A DNA stretch of 64,000 nucleotides from Planctomycetota bacterium. Its GTDB lineage: Bacteria; Planctomycetota; PLA2. Shown in pieces: positions 17,220 through 27,669 of this stretch. The stretch is taken from positions 23,744 through 87,743 of the forward strand of contig JAJFFH010000024.1 in NCBI GenBank assembly GCA_021776735.1, read 5' to 3'. Positions within the stretch are counted from its first letter, which is position 1. Every line of letters starts with the position of its first letter. The notes beneath the pieces were generated by a model, which did not search any database, was not told where the DNA came from, and saw only the letters and a program-made list of their open reading frames with translations. The translations under genes were made by a program, and so were the position numbers.

Positions 17220-20200
17220 TAGCCGGATGGCGTTTTTTGCTGTTCGCGCTGGTCGGGACGGCGTCGATCGTGCTGCTTGCCAGCATCGGCACGCCCTCGC
17301 ACCAGGGCGAGGATATCGACCGTCACACAGGACGGCGGATTGTCGTGGTCCGCACGGTCGGCGACGCCCTGTTCGAGACCCGGCAGGCAGGCGACGCCCT
17401 TTCCGCGCGCGCGCGTCTCAAGATCCATCTCCTCGCCTTTCCCGATGCCGCCATCCTGGCCGACCTCGACGCCGCCCTGGAAGCCGAGCTCTCCGGTATC
17501 GATGTTCCGCCCCCGGAGCGCCATGCGGCCTCCGCCGTCATCGCCGCTGAACAGGCCCGTGCCCGCAACCGGCGCGCCGAATTGAAGCACCGAATCGGCG
17601 AACGCCTGTCCCGAGAATCGCTGCTGGCCCTGCTTTTCGACCTCGAAGCCGACCGCGCCGTGGCCACGGCCACGGAGGACTTTTTCGCCCCTCTGGCCCG
17701 CTGGACCTCCGAACGCCCCCCGGAGACCGAGCCCGACGCCCTCGCCGCCTACGCCCACCGTCGCCTCGAATCCCTCCGCGACGCGGCGGATCCCGACGAG
17801 CCCACTGCCCCGAACGACCCGATTCAGCCCCCCACGCCCCCCCAAACCCCCCCTTCCCCCCCCAATCCCTCGCCCGCCCAACTGCCTGCTCCGCTCGAGA
17901 ATCCCGATCTCCTGCTGGAGGTGGCCCGCGTCTTTCAGGCCCATCAGCGACCGCGCGCGCGGCGGCGTTGGCTGCTGCGGGCGTATGCAGCCTTCCCGGG
18001 TTCGACCGCGGCCCGCGACGGGCTCGTGGCGGCATATCTCGGCTCCGAGCGACAGGTGGAGGCGTTTTTGGTCGTCGGCTCGGCGCTCAACGAGGAGCCG
18101 AACAACCGAGCGCTCTGGGAGCACCGCGCGCAGATCGCCGTGTGGCTCGGACGGCAACACGCCGAGATCGAGGCGCAGGAAGCGCTCCTGAGCTGGGACG
18201 ACACCGAGGAGCGTCGCGAGCGGATTATCACACTGTATAGCATCATGGGTAACACCGGTGCGGCTGTGCCCCACGCCCTGGTCCTGGCCGAGCGCGATCC
18301 CGACCGCGCCTCGCGCCAGCGAGTGGTCACCCTCGCGCTACGAAGTGGTGACGTCGATGCCGCCCTCAAGATGCTCGACTCGTTCGCGCGGGAGTCGGAG
18401 GACCCGGCGTACTGGCGCGACAAGATCATCCACTACGCGACGCAGGATCTCCGGGTCGGACGGGTCATCATGGAACTCGAACTCCTGCGCCGGCTGCACC
18501 CCGACCGGGACTACGAGAAGCAGCTCGAAAATCACCTACGGCGCGGCGACGACGATGAGCGGCTTGTCGCGTTGCTCGACGAACGGCTGCGGCGCACGCC
18601 CGGTAACCCGGCACTTGAAACCGAAGTGCTCGCGCTGCACGCCGCCTTGGGCCACGACAAGCGCGTGCAGGAGATTCTGGCCGCGCGACTCGCACGCGAG
18701 ACGGAGCCTGTCGCGTTTTTCCTGAACGTGCCTACCTACCGCTCGGGCGGCGTACCGGGGCTCAAGGAGCGCGCCAAGAAGTTGGCGGAACAGCCCGTGA
18801 AGCCCGCCGAGGTCGCGCCGCTATTCAATGCGCTTTACCCGCTCGAGCAAGACGATCCGTTTTACCGCGGCCTTGCGGCCGTGATTGCCCGTCGGCACGC
18901 CAAGCACCCCGCGGCACGCGCCTGGCTCGTCTCGAGCGTCGATCGTGGCGCGGATGCCCCCGCCCGGCTTGTGCGCGCCCGCGAACTAGCCGAGGCATGG
19001 CCCGACGACGACGGCTATCAAAAGGTCTGGCAGGAACGCGCCGCGTGGGCCGGCGATCTGCGAGAAGAAGTTCGCGCGCGCGAGGCGTGGACGAAGCGGC
19101 ACGGAGACGACTTCGACAACCGCCGCGCGCTGGCCGACCTGTACGCCGGGCTCAATCGGCCGCGGGACGCGGTCGTGCAGTGGCGCGCGATCGTGGAAAA
19201 AGAAGGCGAGGGCGGTCCGGGTGCCCTGCGCCTGATCGACGCGTTGTTTGCCGTGGGCGAGACGAAACAGGCGATGGACTGGCTTGAGCGGCGCGCCGCG
19301 CTTCAAGGTGCGTCCCAAACGGACCGGATCTTTGTCGCGGACCAGCTCTTCGGCAACGAGCACTTCGACCGCGCGCTTCGTTTCTACATGGCCGTGCTGG
19401 GCGAAGAGCCGGAGCACGCGCACGCGCTGCTCCGGGCGGGCCAGATTCGCTCGTGGACCAACGACCCGCGCGGCGCCATCCCGTTTCTGAATCGCCGGCT
19501 CGGAGCGAGCGAGGAGAAGACGGCCGAGGTTCGCTTTTATCTCGGCGAGGCGCACTGGGCCATCCGCGGCGACGACGAGGCGCGGCGCTTCCACAAGGAG
19601 GCGCTCGACGCGTTGATCGACCGCACCGACCGCACGATCGACCAGGACGTCATGGTCGCGAAGATGCTCGTGCGTTTTCACCGGCACGACGAGGCCCATC
19701 CGATCTTCGAGCGCGTCGTCGCAGCGGTACCCGACAACGCGGACCTCGTGCTCGACTATGCCGATTCGATGATCGCGTCGGGCGATGTCAAGAAGGCCCG
19801 CGAGCTTGTGGACCACGCGCTCGAATTGGCGCCGGGCAAGGAGCGAGCGCAACGCCTCGACGGTGTCGTCGCGATCAGCGAGGGACGCTTCGAAGATGCG
19901 ATCGTCACGCTCGAGACCGTCTTGAAGGTGCATGGCGCCGACGCCGGTACGGAATCGGAACTCGGACACGCGGCCGAGCTCGCGGGCGAGTGGCAGATCG
20001 CCGCCGACGCCTACGGCCGGTCGCTTGACCTGCAGCCGGACAACGCCGACGCCCGGCAGACATTGCAACACCTCGCCGACCGTGTCGCCGACCTCGTCCA
20101 CGCCCGTTTCGACTACAGCCGCACGGGCGACGACCACCGACTGTCGCTGTGGTTCTCCGGCTCGCTGTACGCGGGCAAGGGCCGGCGCTTCGCCGCCGAA

Positions 20201-21085
20201 ATCGGTTTCGCGCGCCACGAGGGCCGCGCGGACGCGGTCTCGGGCGGGGCCGAAGATGTCACGGCAAGCGTCGCCCCGATCCATCTATCGCTGTTTCAGC
20301 GCTGGGAGAGGCTCAACGAAATCGGCGGCGGCCTGCTGCTCTACCCCGGCGCCCCCGGCGACATCCCCGTCGGTTTCTGGCTTGGCGGCCACCTGCTGAA
20401 CCCGAGTCCCTATTCCCTCCTCGAAGTGCGCCTGCACGTGCACGCGCTGCTCGAGCGACCGGCCGCCGCCGCCGGCCTCGGTGGTCGCACCAGCGGACTG
20501 CGTGCGCGCTATCAGCGCGACGTTCTCCGCCGCTTCTGGTGGTCCGCGGAACTCAGTTGGGAACTACTAACCCTCGACTCGTCCGCGACCGGATTCGCGC
20601 GCGACGGCTACCTCGAAGGCGGCGCGACATTCGGCTGGCGATTGCGCGAAGGCCCCCACCGCGTCGGCTCGCGCCCGTCGATCCTCTCCAGCCCGTTCCC
20701 CGGCCTCACCGGCCCGGCGCTCGACAGCGAGCCCGGCGAAACCGCAACTCCCCACATCAGCATCTGGGGCACCTACCACTTCATCCGTCTGCTCGACAGT
20801 CAGGAACTCGCAACACTCGTGCCGATCGGCACCCGTTTCGACTACATCTCGGTCGGCGGCCGCGTGGACTGGCATGTGGCCCGCGCACTCGGAGTGTCGG
20901 TGAGCGGCACGATCGGGCGAGAGCTGCACGACGGCGATCTCTTCTTCGAACTGAACGCAAACGCAACCTGGCGCCCCGAACACCGCATGGAGCTGACAGC
21001 CGGCGTCGGTTTCGGCACGGCCCAGGGCCGCACGGAGGACACGACCACGCTCGCGTTGAGCGTGGCCTTTTCCTATCGCTGGTAA
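17213..21085 (+). CDS. pelB: PelB-like TPR/outer-membrane porin
   Basis: 1290 residues. An N-terminal membrane segment (WRFLLFALVGTASIVLLASI), a helical region, a proline-rich linker (~196-225, PTPPQTPPSPPNPSP), then ~700 residues of TPR-type helical repeats. A C-terminal beta-barrel follows from about residue 960 and ends in FSYRW with a terminal aromatic, as in outer-membrane porins. P. aeruginosa PelB (~1190 aa) has the same plan and guides and exports Pel across the periplasm and outer membrane. The only in-frame start before the anchor is TTG; a stop lies at 17192-17194. The pelD start lies 4 bp past the stop. It carries no copy of the dispersed motif. Confidence 0.82.
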   Translation: MNLAGWRFLLFALVGTASIVLLASIGTPSHQGEDIDRHTGRRIVVVRTVGDALFETRQAGDALSARARLKIHLLAFPDAAILADLDAALEAELSGIDVPPPERHAASAVIAAEQARARNRRAELKHRIGERLSRESLLALLFDLEADRAVATATEDFFAPLARWTSERPPETEPDALAAYAHRRLESLRDAADPDEPTAPNDPIQPPTPPQTPPSPPNPSPAQLPAPLENPDLLLEVARVFQAHQRPRARRRWLLRAYAAFPGSTAARDGLVAAYLGSERQVEAFLVVGSALNEEPNNRALWEHRAQIAVWLGRQHAEIEAQEALLSWDDTEERRERIITLYSIMGNTGAAVPHALVLAERDPDRASRQRVVTLALRSGDVDAALKMLDSFARESEDPAYWRDKIIHYATQDLRVGRVIMELELLRRLHPDRDYEKQLENHLRRGDDDERLVALLDERLRRTPGNPALETEVLALHAALGHDKRVQEILAARLARETEPVAFFLNVPTYRSGGVPGLKERAKKLAEQPVKPAEVAPLFNALYPLEQDDPFYRGLAAVIARRHAKHPAARAWLVSSVDRGADAPARLVRARELAEAWPDDDGYQKVWQERAAWAGDLREEVRAREAWTKRHGDDFDNRRALADLYAGLNRPRDAVVQWRAIVEKEGEGGPGALRLIDALFAVGETKQAMDWLERRAALQGASQTDRIFVADQLFGNEHFDRALRFYMAVLGEEPEHAHALLRAGQIRSWTNDPRGAIPFLNRRLGASEEKTAEVRFYLGEAHWAIRGDDEARRFHKEALDALIDRTDRTIDQDVMVAKMLVRFHRHDEAHPIFERVVAAVPDNADLVLDYADSMIASGDVKKARELVDHALELAPGKERAQRLDGVVAISEGRFEDAIVTLETVLKVHGADAGTESELGHAAELAGEWQIAADAYGRSLDLQPDNADARQTLQHLADRVADLVHARFDYSRTGDDHRLSLWFSGSLYAGKGRRFAAEIGFARHEGRADAVSGGAEDVTASVAPIHLSLFQRWERLNEIGGGLLLYPGAPGDIPVGFWLGGHLLNPSPYSLLEVRLHVHALLERPAAAAGLGGRTSGLRARYQRDVLRRFWWSAELSWELLTLDSSATGFARDGYLEGGATFGWRLREGPHRVGSRPSILSSPFPGLTGPALDSEPGETATPHISIWGTYHFIRLLDSQELATLVPIGTRFDYISVGGRVDWHVARALGVSVSGTIGRELHDGDLFFELNANATWRPEHRMELTAGVGFGTAQGRTEDTTTLALSVAFSYRW

Positions 21086-21089
21086 TTCA

Positions 21090-24000
21090 ATGTCGGATCA
21101 CCGGGACGACCTCCCCGAAGAGCCGCAGGGCAAACAGCCCGACGGCCCGGTCGTGCCCGGAGGGAACGACCCCGACAAGAACAACACCGACGCCCAGGAT
21201 GCACCCTTCGGCGAGGAGACCTGGATCTCCACCGACCCGTTCGCCTTGCCCCCGCCCGACCCCGACCCCGACCCCGACCCCGAACCCGACTCGTCCGCGA
21301 TAGCTCCGTCAGGCGTGAACGCAGAACCCGCGACCGCCCCGGACCCCGAAGACTCCCCCTTCCAAGACGAGTTCCCCGGCGAAACACTCGTTCGCATCTC
21401 GGAGAACACCCCGTTCCACGACGACCCCGACTCGTCGCTTCAGTACCCCGAGGCCGCGACGCAAGATGAAGATCCGGCCCCGGAGGAGCTCTTCCACGAC
21501 GCCGACACGGACCCGGACCCCGATCTGTCCGCCACGACCACCTCCGCCGCGCCGCAACCGAGCGAAGACGTGGCAGTCGACGAGACCGTTGCCGCCCCCG
21601 CCCCCCCCTTACCCACGCCGCCCGCCTCCACCCCATTGAACACGGACTTGGCGGATGATGAGCCGGCGAACGAGGATCCGGCGGACGAGGATCCGACGGC
21701 TTGGTTCCGCAACGACCCGGCACGCGACCTGACCGCCACCGCACTCGACGGTGAACTCGACGGTGAAGAACTCGACGGTGAACTCGATCGTGCACTCGAC
21801 GGTGCTCTCGACCGTGCGCTCGGCAGCGACGAAACGATCGAGCTACCCATCGAAATGATCCGCGGGGGTCCGGAACCGGCAGCCGCGCCGCCGCCGCACA
21901 AGGACGGCTTTGTGCTGCGCTACCCCGAGGACACGGGCTGGCACGACGCGGTCGATCAGACCTTGACGGACGTGCTGACGCCCAACGCTCTCGCAGGATT
22001 GCCGACGTCACCGGAGGCCAGAGATCCCGACGAGACCGATCCCGCCCCGGCGGACGCCGCGTTGCTCATCGAAACCGCGACGCGGCCCGGGCACGCGCCC
22101 GCGACACCTGTGGCGAGCACGCATTCGGGCGCCGACGCGACCGAACCGGACACTGACCTGCCGCACTTCGACGCCCCGGAGCCGGTTTCGGACGAACTCG
22201 AGACTCTTACGGGGGACACCGCGGCACCTGTGCCGCAAGGCCGGCGCCGCCGCACGGGCCCCGAGCGTTCGTCGTGGCTTTCTGGCCTGCGAGCGCGACT
22301 CCCGTCGTTCCGTCTCGACTTCGGGGCGGTCAAGCGGGCCGCGCGCGGATGGTTCACGGACCTGAAGCAGCGGTGGCGCGAGACGGCCAAGGCGCGCCGC
22401 GCCGAACTCAAGCTCGATCGCGACAAGAACTGGTGGCGCAAGACGCTGCTCGAGATCGCGATCCTCTACTCGATCATCATTCCAATCGAGTTCGCGGTCA
22501 GCGGCGGCAAGATCGGATCGTTCGGCACGCACCCCCACCCGTACTGGCTGATCATCCTGCCGATGGCGGGTGCGCGCGGCGTCGTAGCGGGCCTGCTGGC
22601 CGCGGTGCTGGGCGCGGTCTTGTTTTTCCTCGGCGCACTTCAGGCGCGAGGCGGCGGCGACATCGACGGCCTGTTGACCTACGCGCTGATGCGCGAGCCG
22701 ATCCTGTTTTTCGCGGTCGGATTCTTTCTGGGCGAGTTGCGCGACGAGTTGGCCCTGCGCTACGGCAAGCTCGAACAGCTCGTCAAGGACCTGAAGGAAC
22801 GAGGTACGCGGCTGCGGCAGGAGCGCGACGTCTTGGCGGAAGCCAACCGCCTGCTCGAAACGCGCATCGTCGACGACTCGGTGCAGTTCGGCAATATGAT
22901 CGTCGCCGCGACGCGGATCGAGCGGTCGGGCAGGGCCGAAGTCTTCGAGGTGGCGCTCGACATGGTCGAGGAGCACTGCGGCGCCGGCGCGTCCGTGCTC
23001 ATGCTTCTGGAGGGCGGCTCGCTCGACTACCTGTGCCACCGCGGCTGGCCCGACGACGAGGTCGGCGAGCGCCTTGCGGCCGCGCGCGCCAGCGAGTTCG
23101 TCGCCCGCGCGATCGCCGATGGCACGTCGGTCAACGGGTTCGAAGGGGAAGAGTCGCCCCCGGAGGAGGGCCCGCTGGTCGTGGCCCCGCTGATCTACAG
23201 CGGCGGCGTGGTCAAGGCGCTCCTCTGCCTGGACGACGTGCCCCCCGAACGCCTCAACGAGAGCACGGTGACGGTGTTCTTCGGCATCGCGGAGTGGGTC
23301 TCCGCGGCCCTCGCGCGGCTCGCCCGCGGCGCCGAGATGCCCGCGCCCCCCGCGGCGTTCGGCCCGCTCGCGCAACCCGGCGCATGGCTGGGCACGCACG
23401 AGGACCTGGGCGAACGGCTGCGCCTCGAGGTCGAACGCTGCACGCGCTACGGCGTCCCGACGAGCTTCCTCGCCATCCAGGCGCCGGAGTGGAAGGACGT
23501 GACGTTCGAAGGCGGCGAGACACTCGACCACTTCATGACCACGCACTTCACGGGAGGGTTGCGCCCGAGCGATGAGCTGTTCCGCTTCGGGTTCGCGGGG
23601 TGCTACTTCCTCGTGTTGGCGGGCACCGACGTCAAGGGCGCAGAGGTCGTGCGGCAACGGCTGTTGCGCCGGGTCGAGTACAGTCCGAACCGCGAGATCG
23701 GCGCGATCCGCATCTTCGCCACGGGCCCGGACGCGGAAGCACCGGACCTCGCCTCGCTTGTCGAACGAGTGTCGGCACACTTCCGCGACGCGTCCCCGCT
23801 GCCGCTTGACGGCCAGTGCCCGATCGACATCCCGACCGAACCCGCGGCCGGAACGATCGAGGACTTCGTACGCCGACTGCGCATGGAGTCGAGCCTCGCC
23901 ACCCGCAACAGCTTCGACCTGCACGTGCTCGGCATCCGCGCCGACACCCCCGCCGAGGCCGAGCACGACCTGCTCGCCCGCCACGTGCGCGCCGCCGGCG

Positions 24001-24257
24001 TGTACACGCTGCGTCCGACCGACGGCGTCTACCCGCTCGGCGCGGGCCAGGTCGCCATCATCTGCCCGTGCACGAACTCCGAACAGGCGGCGACCGTCGC
24101 GCATCGCCTCGCCCGTGCGGTTCGCGAGCGCGACCCCGACGCCCCCTACGGCGATCTCGAAACCCAGGTCTTGACTCTCGGCTCGGTCCATCCCGACGCC
24201 GGGTCGTTCCTCGCCGCCCTTGCCGGTGGCCGTTCCGGTTCAGGGGAACAATCGTGA
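21090..24257 (+). CDS. pelD: PelD, c-di-GMP receptor of the Pel system, with long acidic N-terminal extension
   Basis: 1055 residues against ~455 in P. aeruginosa. Residues 1 to ~430 are a disordered Pro/Asp/Glu-rich extension with short tandem units (PDPDPDP; D(E)LDGEL). Membrane helices follow at ~447-550 (LLEIAILYSIIIPIEFAV, WLIILPMAGARG, EPILFFAVGFFLGEL), then a coiled coil, a GAF domain (~600-750) and a degenerate GGDEF domain. The c-di-GMP inhibitory-site RxxD is R825-P-S-D828, and R860 is 35 residues on, the same spacing as R367/D370/R402 in Pseudomonas PelD. The catalytic GGDEF is absent, so it binds rather than makes c-di-GMP. Inner membrane; part of the PelDEFG synthase complex. Confidence 0.88.
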   Translation: MSDHRDDLPEEPQGKQPDGPVVPGGNDPDKNNTDAQDAPFGEETWISTDPFALPPPDPDPDPDPEPDSSAIAPSGVNAEPATAPDPEDSPFQDEFPGETLVRISENTPFHDDPDSSLQYPEAATQDEDPAPEELFHDADTDPDPDLSATTTSAAPQPSEDVAVDETVAAPAPPLPTPPASTPLNTDLADDEPANEDPADEDPTAWFRNDPARDLTATALDGELDGEELDGELDRALDGALDRALGSDETIELPIEMIRGGPEPAAAPPPHKDGFVLRYPEDTGWHDAVDQTLTDVLTPNALAGLPTSPEARDPDETDPAPADAALLIETATRPGHAPATPVASTHSGADATEPDTDLPHFDAPEPVSDELETLTGDTAAPVPQGRRRRTGPERSSWLSGLRARLPSFRLDFGAVKRAARGWFTDLKQRWRETAKARRAELKLDRDKNWWRKTLLEIAILYSIIIPIEFAVSGGKIGSFGTHPHPYWLIILPMAGARGVVAGLLAAVLGAVLFFLGALQARGGGDIDGLLTYALMREPILFFAVGFFLGELRDELALRYGKLEQLVKDLKERGTRLRQERDVLAEANRLLETRIVDDSVQFGNMIVAATRIERSGRAEVFEVALDMVEEHCGAGASVLMLLEGGSLDYLCHRGWPDDEVGERLAAARASEFVARAIADGTSVNGFEGEESPPEEGPLVVAPLIYSGGVVKALLCLDDVPPERLNESTVTVFFGIAEWVSAALARLARGAEMPAPPAAFGPLAQPGAWLGTHEDLGERLRLEVERCTRYGVPTSFLAIQAPEWKDVTFEGGETLDHFMTTHFTGGLRPSDELFRFGFAGCYFLVLAGTDVKGAEVVRQRLLRRVEYSPNREIGAIRIFATGPDAEAPDLASLVERVSAHFRDASPLPLDGQCPIDIPTEPAAGTIEDFVRRLRMESSLATRNSFDLHVLGIRADTPAEAEHDLLARHVRAAGVYTLRPTDGVYPLGAGQVAIICPCTNSEQAATVAHRLARAVRERDPDAPYGDLETQVLTLGSVHPDAGSFLAALAGGRSGSGEQS

Positions 24258-25630
24258 AAAAGCATACGGACGGCGATGTCTCCCTGCAGCCCGAACAGCC
24301 GGAGTCGGACATGCAAGCCGAGCACGACGAAGCTGTAACGAGCACGGACACGTTCACACCGGGCACGGATTCCTCCAGCCTGGAGACGGCGGCGAGCGCG
24401 CCCGCGCGACCGCTCGTGCTCGAATCGGATCCGCCGGTCCCGGCCCCCGCCCCCCCCCAACCCAACACTCAAGAGCCTGTCGCGGCCCCGATAGAACTGG
24501 AAGCGACCGGGAACGGCGCGGTGCAGGATCCGCAGCCGTTGCCGCGGCTCGAACTCGAACCCGATCCGGAACCCGAGAAGATCGCGGACGAGACCTCGGA
24601 AGGCGACGAAGAGCAGCGTCGGATCAATCCGCGCGTCTGGATGTGGTGTTTCGTTGCCGGAGCCGTCGTGTTCGAGGGCGCCGCCGTCTGGTTCGCGCTG
24701 CGCGATCGGCTCGGTCCGTTTTTCGGGGCCATGGCGTTGCATGGCGCGGCGATCGTTTTTTCGCGCCTGGCGGCACACGTCAGGCGTCCCGACCTTTCCC
24801 CGGTCGAACGGGATCTGGTCACCTGGACCGGGCTGCTCGTGCCCGGGTTCGGTCCCGTGATCGGATGGTCGCTGCCGCGGCGCGCCGAGCAGGAAGAGGC
24901 CGAGAATGCACACGCGGTCTTCGAGCGCTACGCGGACCACGTCAAGGCGCGCGACTCCGGGTACGAGCGGACGCTATTCACGGGCGACTATGTGCGCGAC
25001 CTCGCGCGCGAGCTCGACGTCGAGAGCTACCGCGAGGTTCTGCGCCAAGGGCAGACGGACCAAAAACGGAGCGCGCTGCGTCGCCTGGCCGAGCTGGGCG
25101 AGGCGCGCCATTTCGCGCTCATTCGCGAGTGCCTGCTCGACCCGAGCCACGAGGTGCGGCTCTACGCGTACTCCGAACTGGAGCGGGCGGGGCGGCCGTA
25201 CGAGGAGGCGATCGCGGACGGATCCCGCATGCTGCGCCGTTCGCCCGACGATCCCGACGCGTTGCTCGTGATGGCGCGCGCCTACCACGACTACGCCGCC
25301 AGCGGCATCCAGGACCCGCAGATGGCGGGCTGGTACTTTCGCTCGGCCGACCAGTTCGGCGGGCGCGCGCAGGAAGCGGGCGCACGCACGGAGGGCGCGT
25401 TGATCCGCGCGAGCGCGCTGGCCCGCCTGGGCGGGTTCGAGGAAGCCGGGGCATGCCTGGACGCGCTGTCGCCCGAGGAGCAGGGCCGGGCGGAGTGCTG
25501 CCTCGTGCGCGCGGAGCTGGCGTACCGGCGACGCGACTTCGCGACCGTGCGGGCCGAAGCGGCGCGCTTCGCGCAAACGGGCGACGAGTTGCCCTCCTGG
25601 CTGGCGGCGATGGTGGGAGAACGAGCATGA
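24254..25630 (+). CDS. pelE: PelE, inner-membrane TPR subunit
   Basis: 458 residues from GTG at 24254, which overlaps the pelD stop (GTGA). Residues 1 to ~115 are an acidic Pro-rich extension; the motif copy at 24268-24277 encodes HTDGDVS at residues 4-10. Two membrane helices (~130-175: MWCFVAGAVVFEGAAVWFAL, GAMALHGAAIVFSRLAAHV) and a TPR-type helical region follow (ALRRLAELGEARHFALIREC, PDDPDALLVMARAYHDYA). This matches PelE, the partner that activates PelF. Overlaps on both sides show tight translational coupling. Confidence 0.82.
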   Translation: MKKHTDGDVSLQPEQPESDMQAEHDEAVTSTDTFTPGTDSSSLETAASAPARPLVLESDPPVPAPAPPQPNTQEPVAAPIELEATGNGAVQDPQPLPRLELEPDPEPEKIADETSEGDEEQRRINPRVWMWCFVAGAVVFEGAAVWFALRDRLGPFFGAMALHGAAIVFSRLAAHVRRPDLSPVERDLVTWTGLLVPGFGPVIGWSLPRRAEQEEAENAHAVFERYADHVKARDSGYERTLFTGDYVRDLARELDVESYREVLRQGQTDQKRSALRRLAELGEARHFALIRECLLDPSHEVRLYAYSELERAGRPYEEAIADGSRMLRRSPDDPDALLVMARAYHDYAASGIQDPQMAGWYFRSADQFGGRAQEAGARTEGALIRASALARLGGFEEAGACLDALSPEEQGRAECCLVRAELAYRRRDFATVRAEAARFAQTGDELPSWLAAMVGERA

Positions 25631-27669
25631 CGGTCGATGTCTGTCTGATCCTCGAGGGAACCTACCCGTTCGTTTCGGGCGGCGTCTCTTCGTGGGTGCA
25701 TCACCTCACGTCCAAGCTGCCTCACATCTCGTTCTACATCCTGCACATCAGCCCGAAACGCGGCTTCTACACGAAGGGCCACGTCTACGACATGCCCGAC
25801 AACGTGAAGGGCGTGCGCGAGGTCTACCTGCACGACTATGTCCTTTCGAGCAAGGGCCGTCCGACCGGGCTCGCCGAGAAGGTCGAGTTCTTCCGGCAAC
25901 TCGTTGAGGACATGCGCGAGGGGCGTTCCGGCTCGTTTGCCGCGTTCCTCCGCGCCCTGCAGTCGGAAGGCAACGAGGGCTTCAGCGCGTTCGATCTCCT
26001 GCAGACGTTCGAGAGCTGGGAGGTTCTCGTCGACAACTACCGGCGCGAGGCGGGCAACGAGAGTTTCCTCAACTTCTTTTGGACGTGGCGCTACGCCTAC
26101 CTGCCGCTGTTCAACCTGCTCTCGGCCCGAATCCCGCGCGCGCGGGTCTACCACACGATCTCGACCGGCTATGCCGGACTTCTCGCCGCCGGCGCGAAGG
26201 AGCGCAACGGCTCGCCGATGCTGCTTACCGAACACGGCATCTACACCAAGGAGCGCCGCATCGAGATCAACCGTAGCGACTGGATTCAGGACTGGGACTC
26301 CGGCGAGATCGTCGCGGAACGGAAGGCACCGTACTTCCGCCGCTACTGGATCCGCCAGTTCCAGATGATGAGCCGCATCACCTACGAGTACGCCGACGAG
26401 ATCTTTACCCTGTACACCGGCAACGCGGAGGAGCAGATTCGCGACGGCGCCGACCCGAACAAGATCCGGGTCATTCCGAACGGCATCGACATGGAGCGCT
26501 TCGGCGAGGCGGCGGACCGCTTCGACGCGCGCGGCGAAAACGACCGCTTCACGGTTTGCTTTCTGGGCCGTGTCTGCCCCATCAAGGACCTGATGACGTT
26601 CATCGGCGCCATGCGCCTCGTCGCCGACGAGGTACCCGACGTGCGCGTGCGCGTGCTGGGTCCGATGGACGAGGATCCGGAGTACGCGGAAATGTGCCAG
26701 CGCCATGCCCGCCAGCTCGGTCTTGAACAAAACCTCGCCTTTGAAGGCAAGGTCGATGTGTTGCAGGAGCTGCCCAAGTGCGACGTGATGGTGCTGACCA
26801 GCATCTCGGAGGCGCAGCCACTGGTCATCCTGGAGGCGGGCTCGATCGGCGTGCCGTCGATCGCCACAAACGTCGGCTCGTGCGCCGATCTCTTGTACGG
26901 CGCGACGCCGGAGGACCGCGTGCTCGGCGCGGGCGGCGCCATCACGCCGATGGCCTCGCCGGGCGAAACCGCCCGCGCCGTCCTCCAGCTCTACTACGAA
27001 CCGGAACTGCGCAAGCGCATGCGCGACGCGATGCGCGAACGCGTGCTGCGCTTTTACAACCAGGACGACATGGTCGCGGCCTACGACGAGATCTACACCG
27101 GCCACGCCAACAAGTCCCCCATCCAGCACCTCAGGCCCGACGCCGAGCCCGATCCCGAACCCGATCCCGACTCGTCGCACCGGAGCGCCGAAAGCACCGC
27201 GGAACCCGAGGTTGTACCCGAGCCGGAGCTCGTCACTCTCCCGATCCCGGAACTCCCTCCGGAGCCCGAACCGGAAGAATTCGAGACGCTGGACGAAACA
27301 GCCACAGCACCGAGCCCGGAACTACAGCAAACGGGCGTGCCCGCGCCGAAGCGCGAAGCGCGACGGCGGGACGGCGATATCCCGGCGCCGCCGGAAACAG
27401 ACCTGGACCAGACCCTGGCCGACGTCCTGGAATGCACCAGAGACCTGGCGAACAACCCCGAAGCACCGCCCCCCGAAGAAGAAATCGCCGTCCGTAAGCT
27501 CCCCTCAGATGCCACTCCCACTCCCGAACCCGACTCCGACCCCGACGAAGACCCCAACGCAACCGCCACCGAACTCAGCTCGTTCATAAGTGCGCCGAAG
27601 GCGCGAACTAACGAAATACGCGAAGCGAATTTCGCAGGCGATAAGCCCACTGGAGAGGACGACGCGTAA
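25627..27669 (+). CDS. pelF: PelF, GT4 glycosyltransferase of Pel synthesis
   Basis: 680 residues; typical PelF is ~507. The N-terminus (VDVCLILEGTYPFVSGGVSS, HHLTSKLPHISFYILHI) is the DUF3492 region unique to PelF. The GT4 core has CFLGRVCPIKDL, VRVLGPMDEDPEYAE and the EX7E motif SEAQPLVILEAGSIGVPSIA. It is cytosolic and uses UDP-sugars to build the Pel chain. From about residue 495 there is an added acidic Pro/Glu-rich tail that contains two dispersed-motif copies (27369-27378, RDGDI; 27484-27493, EIAVRK) and a palindrome (27612-27634). The family usually ends before this tail. Confidence 0.88.
   Translation: MTVDVCLILEGTYPFVSGGVSSWVHHLTSKLPHISFYILHISPKRGFYTKGHVYDMPDNVKGVREVYLHDYVLSSKGRPTGLAEKVEFFRQLVEDMREGRSGSFAAFLRALQSEGNEGFSAFDLLQTFESWEVLVDNYRREAGNESFLNFFWTWRYAYLPLFNLLSARIPRARVYHTISTGYAGLLAAGAKERNGSPMLLTEHGIYTKERRIEINRSDWIQDWDSGEIVAERKAPYFRRYWIRQFQMMSRITYEYADEIFTLYTGNAEEQIRDGADPNKIRVIPNGIDMERFGEAADRFDARGENDRFTVCFLGRVCPIKDLMTFIGAMRLVADEVPDVRVRVLGPMDEDPEYAEMCQRHARQLGLEQNLAFEGKVDVLQELPKCDVMVLTSISEAQPLVILEAGSIGVPSIATNVGSCADLLYGATPEDRVLGAGGAITPMASPGETARAVLQLYYEPELRKRMRDAMRERVLRFYNQDDMVAAYDEIYTGHANKSPIQHLRPDAEPDPEPDPDSSHRSAESTAEPEVVPEPELVTLPIPELPPEPEPEEFETLDETATAPSPELQQTGVPAPKREARRRDGDIPAPPETDLDQTLADVLECTRDLANNPEAPPPEEEIAVRKLPSDATPTPEPDSDPDEDPNATATELSSFISAPKARTNEIREANFAGDKPTGEDDA
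27612..27634. repeat. palindromic repeat P3 inside the pelF tail
   Basis: CGAAATACGC-GAA-GCGAATTTCG, nine of ten pairs, flanked by CTAA and CAGG as in the intergenic copies. It is read as NEIREANFAG near the PelF C-terminus. Confidence 0.55.
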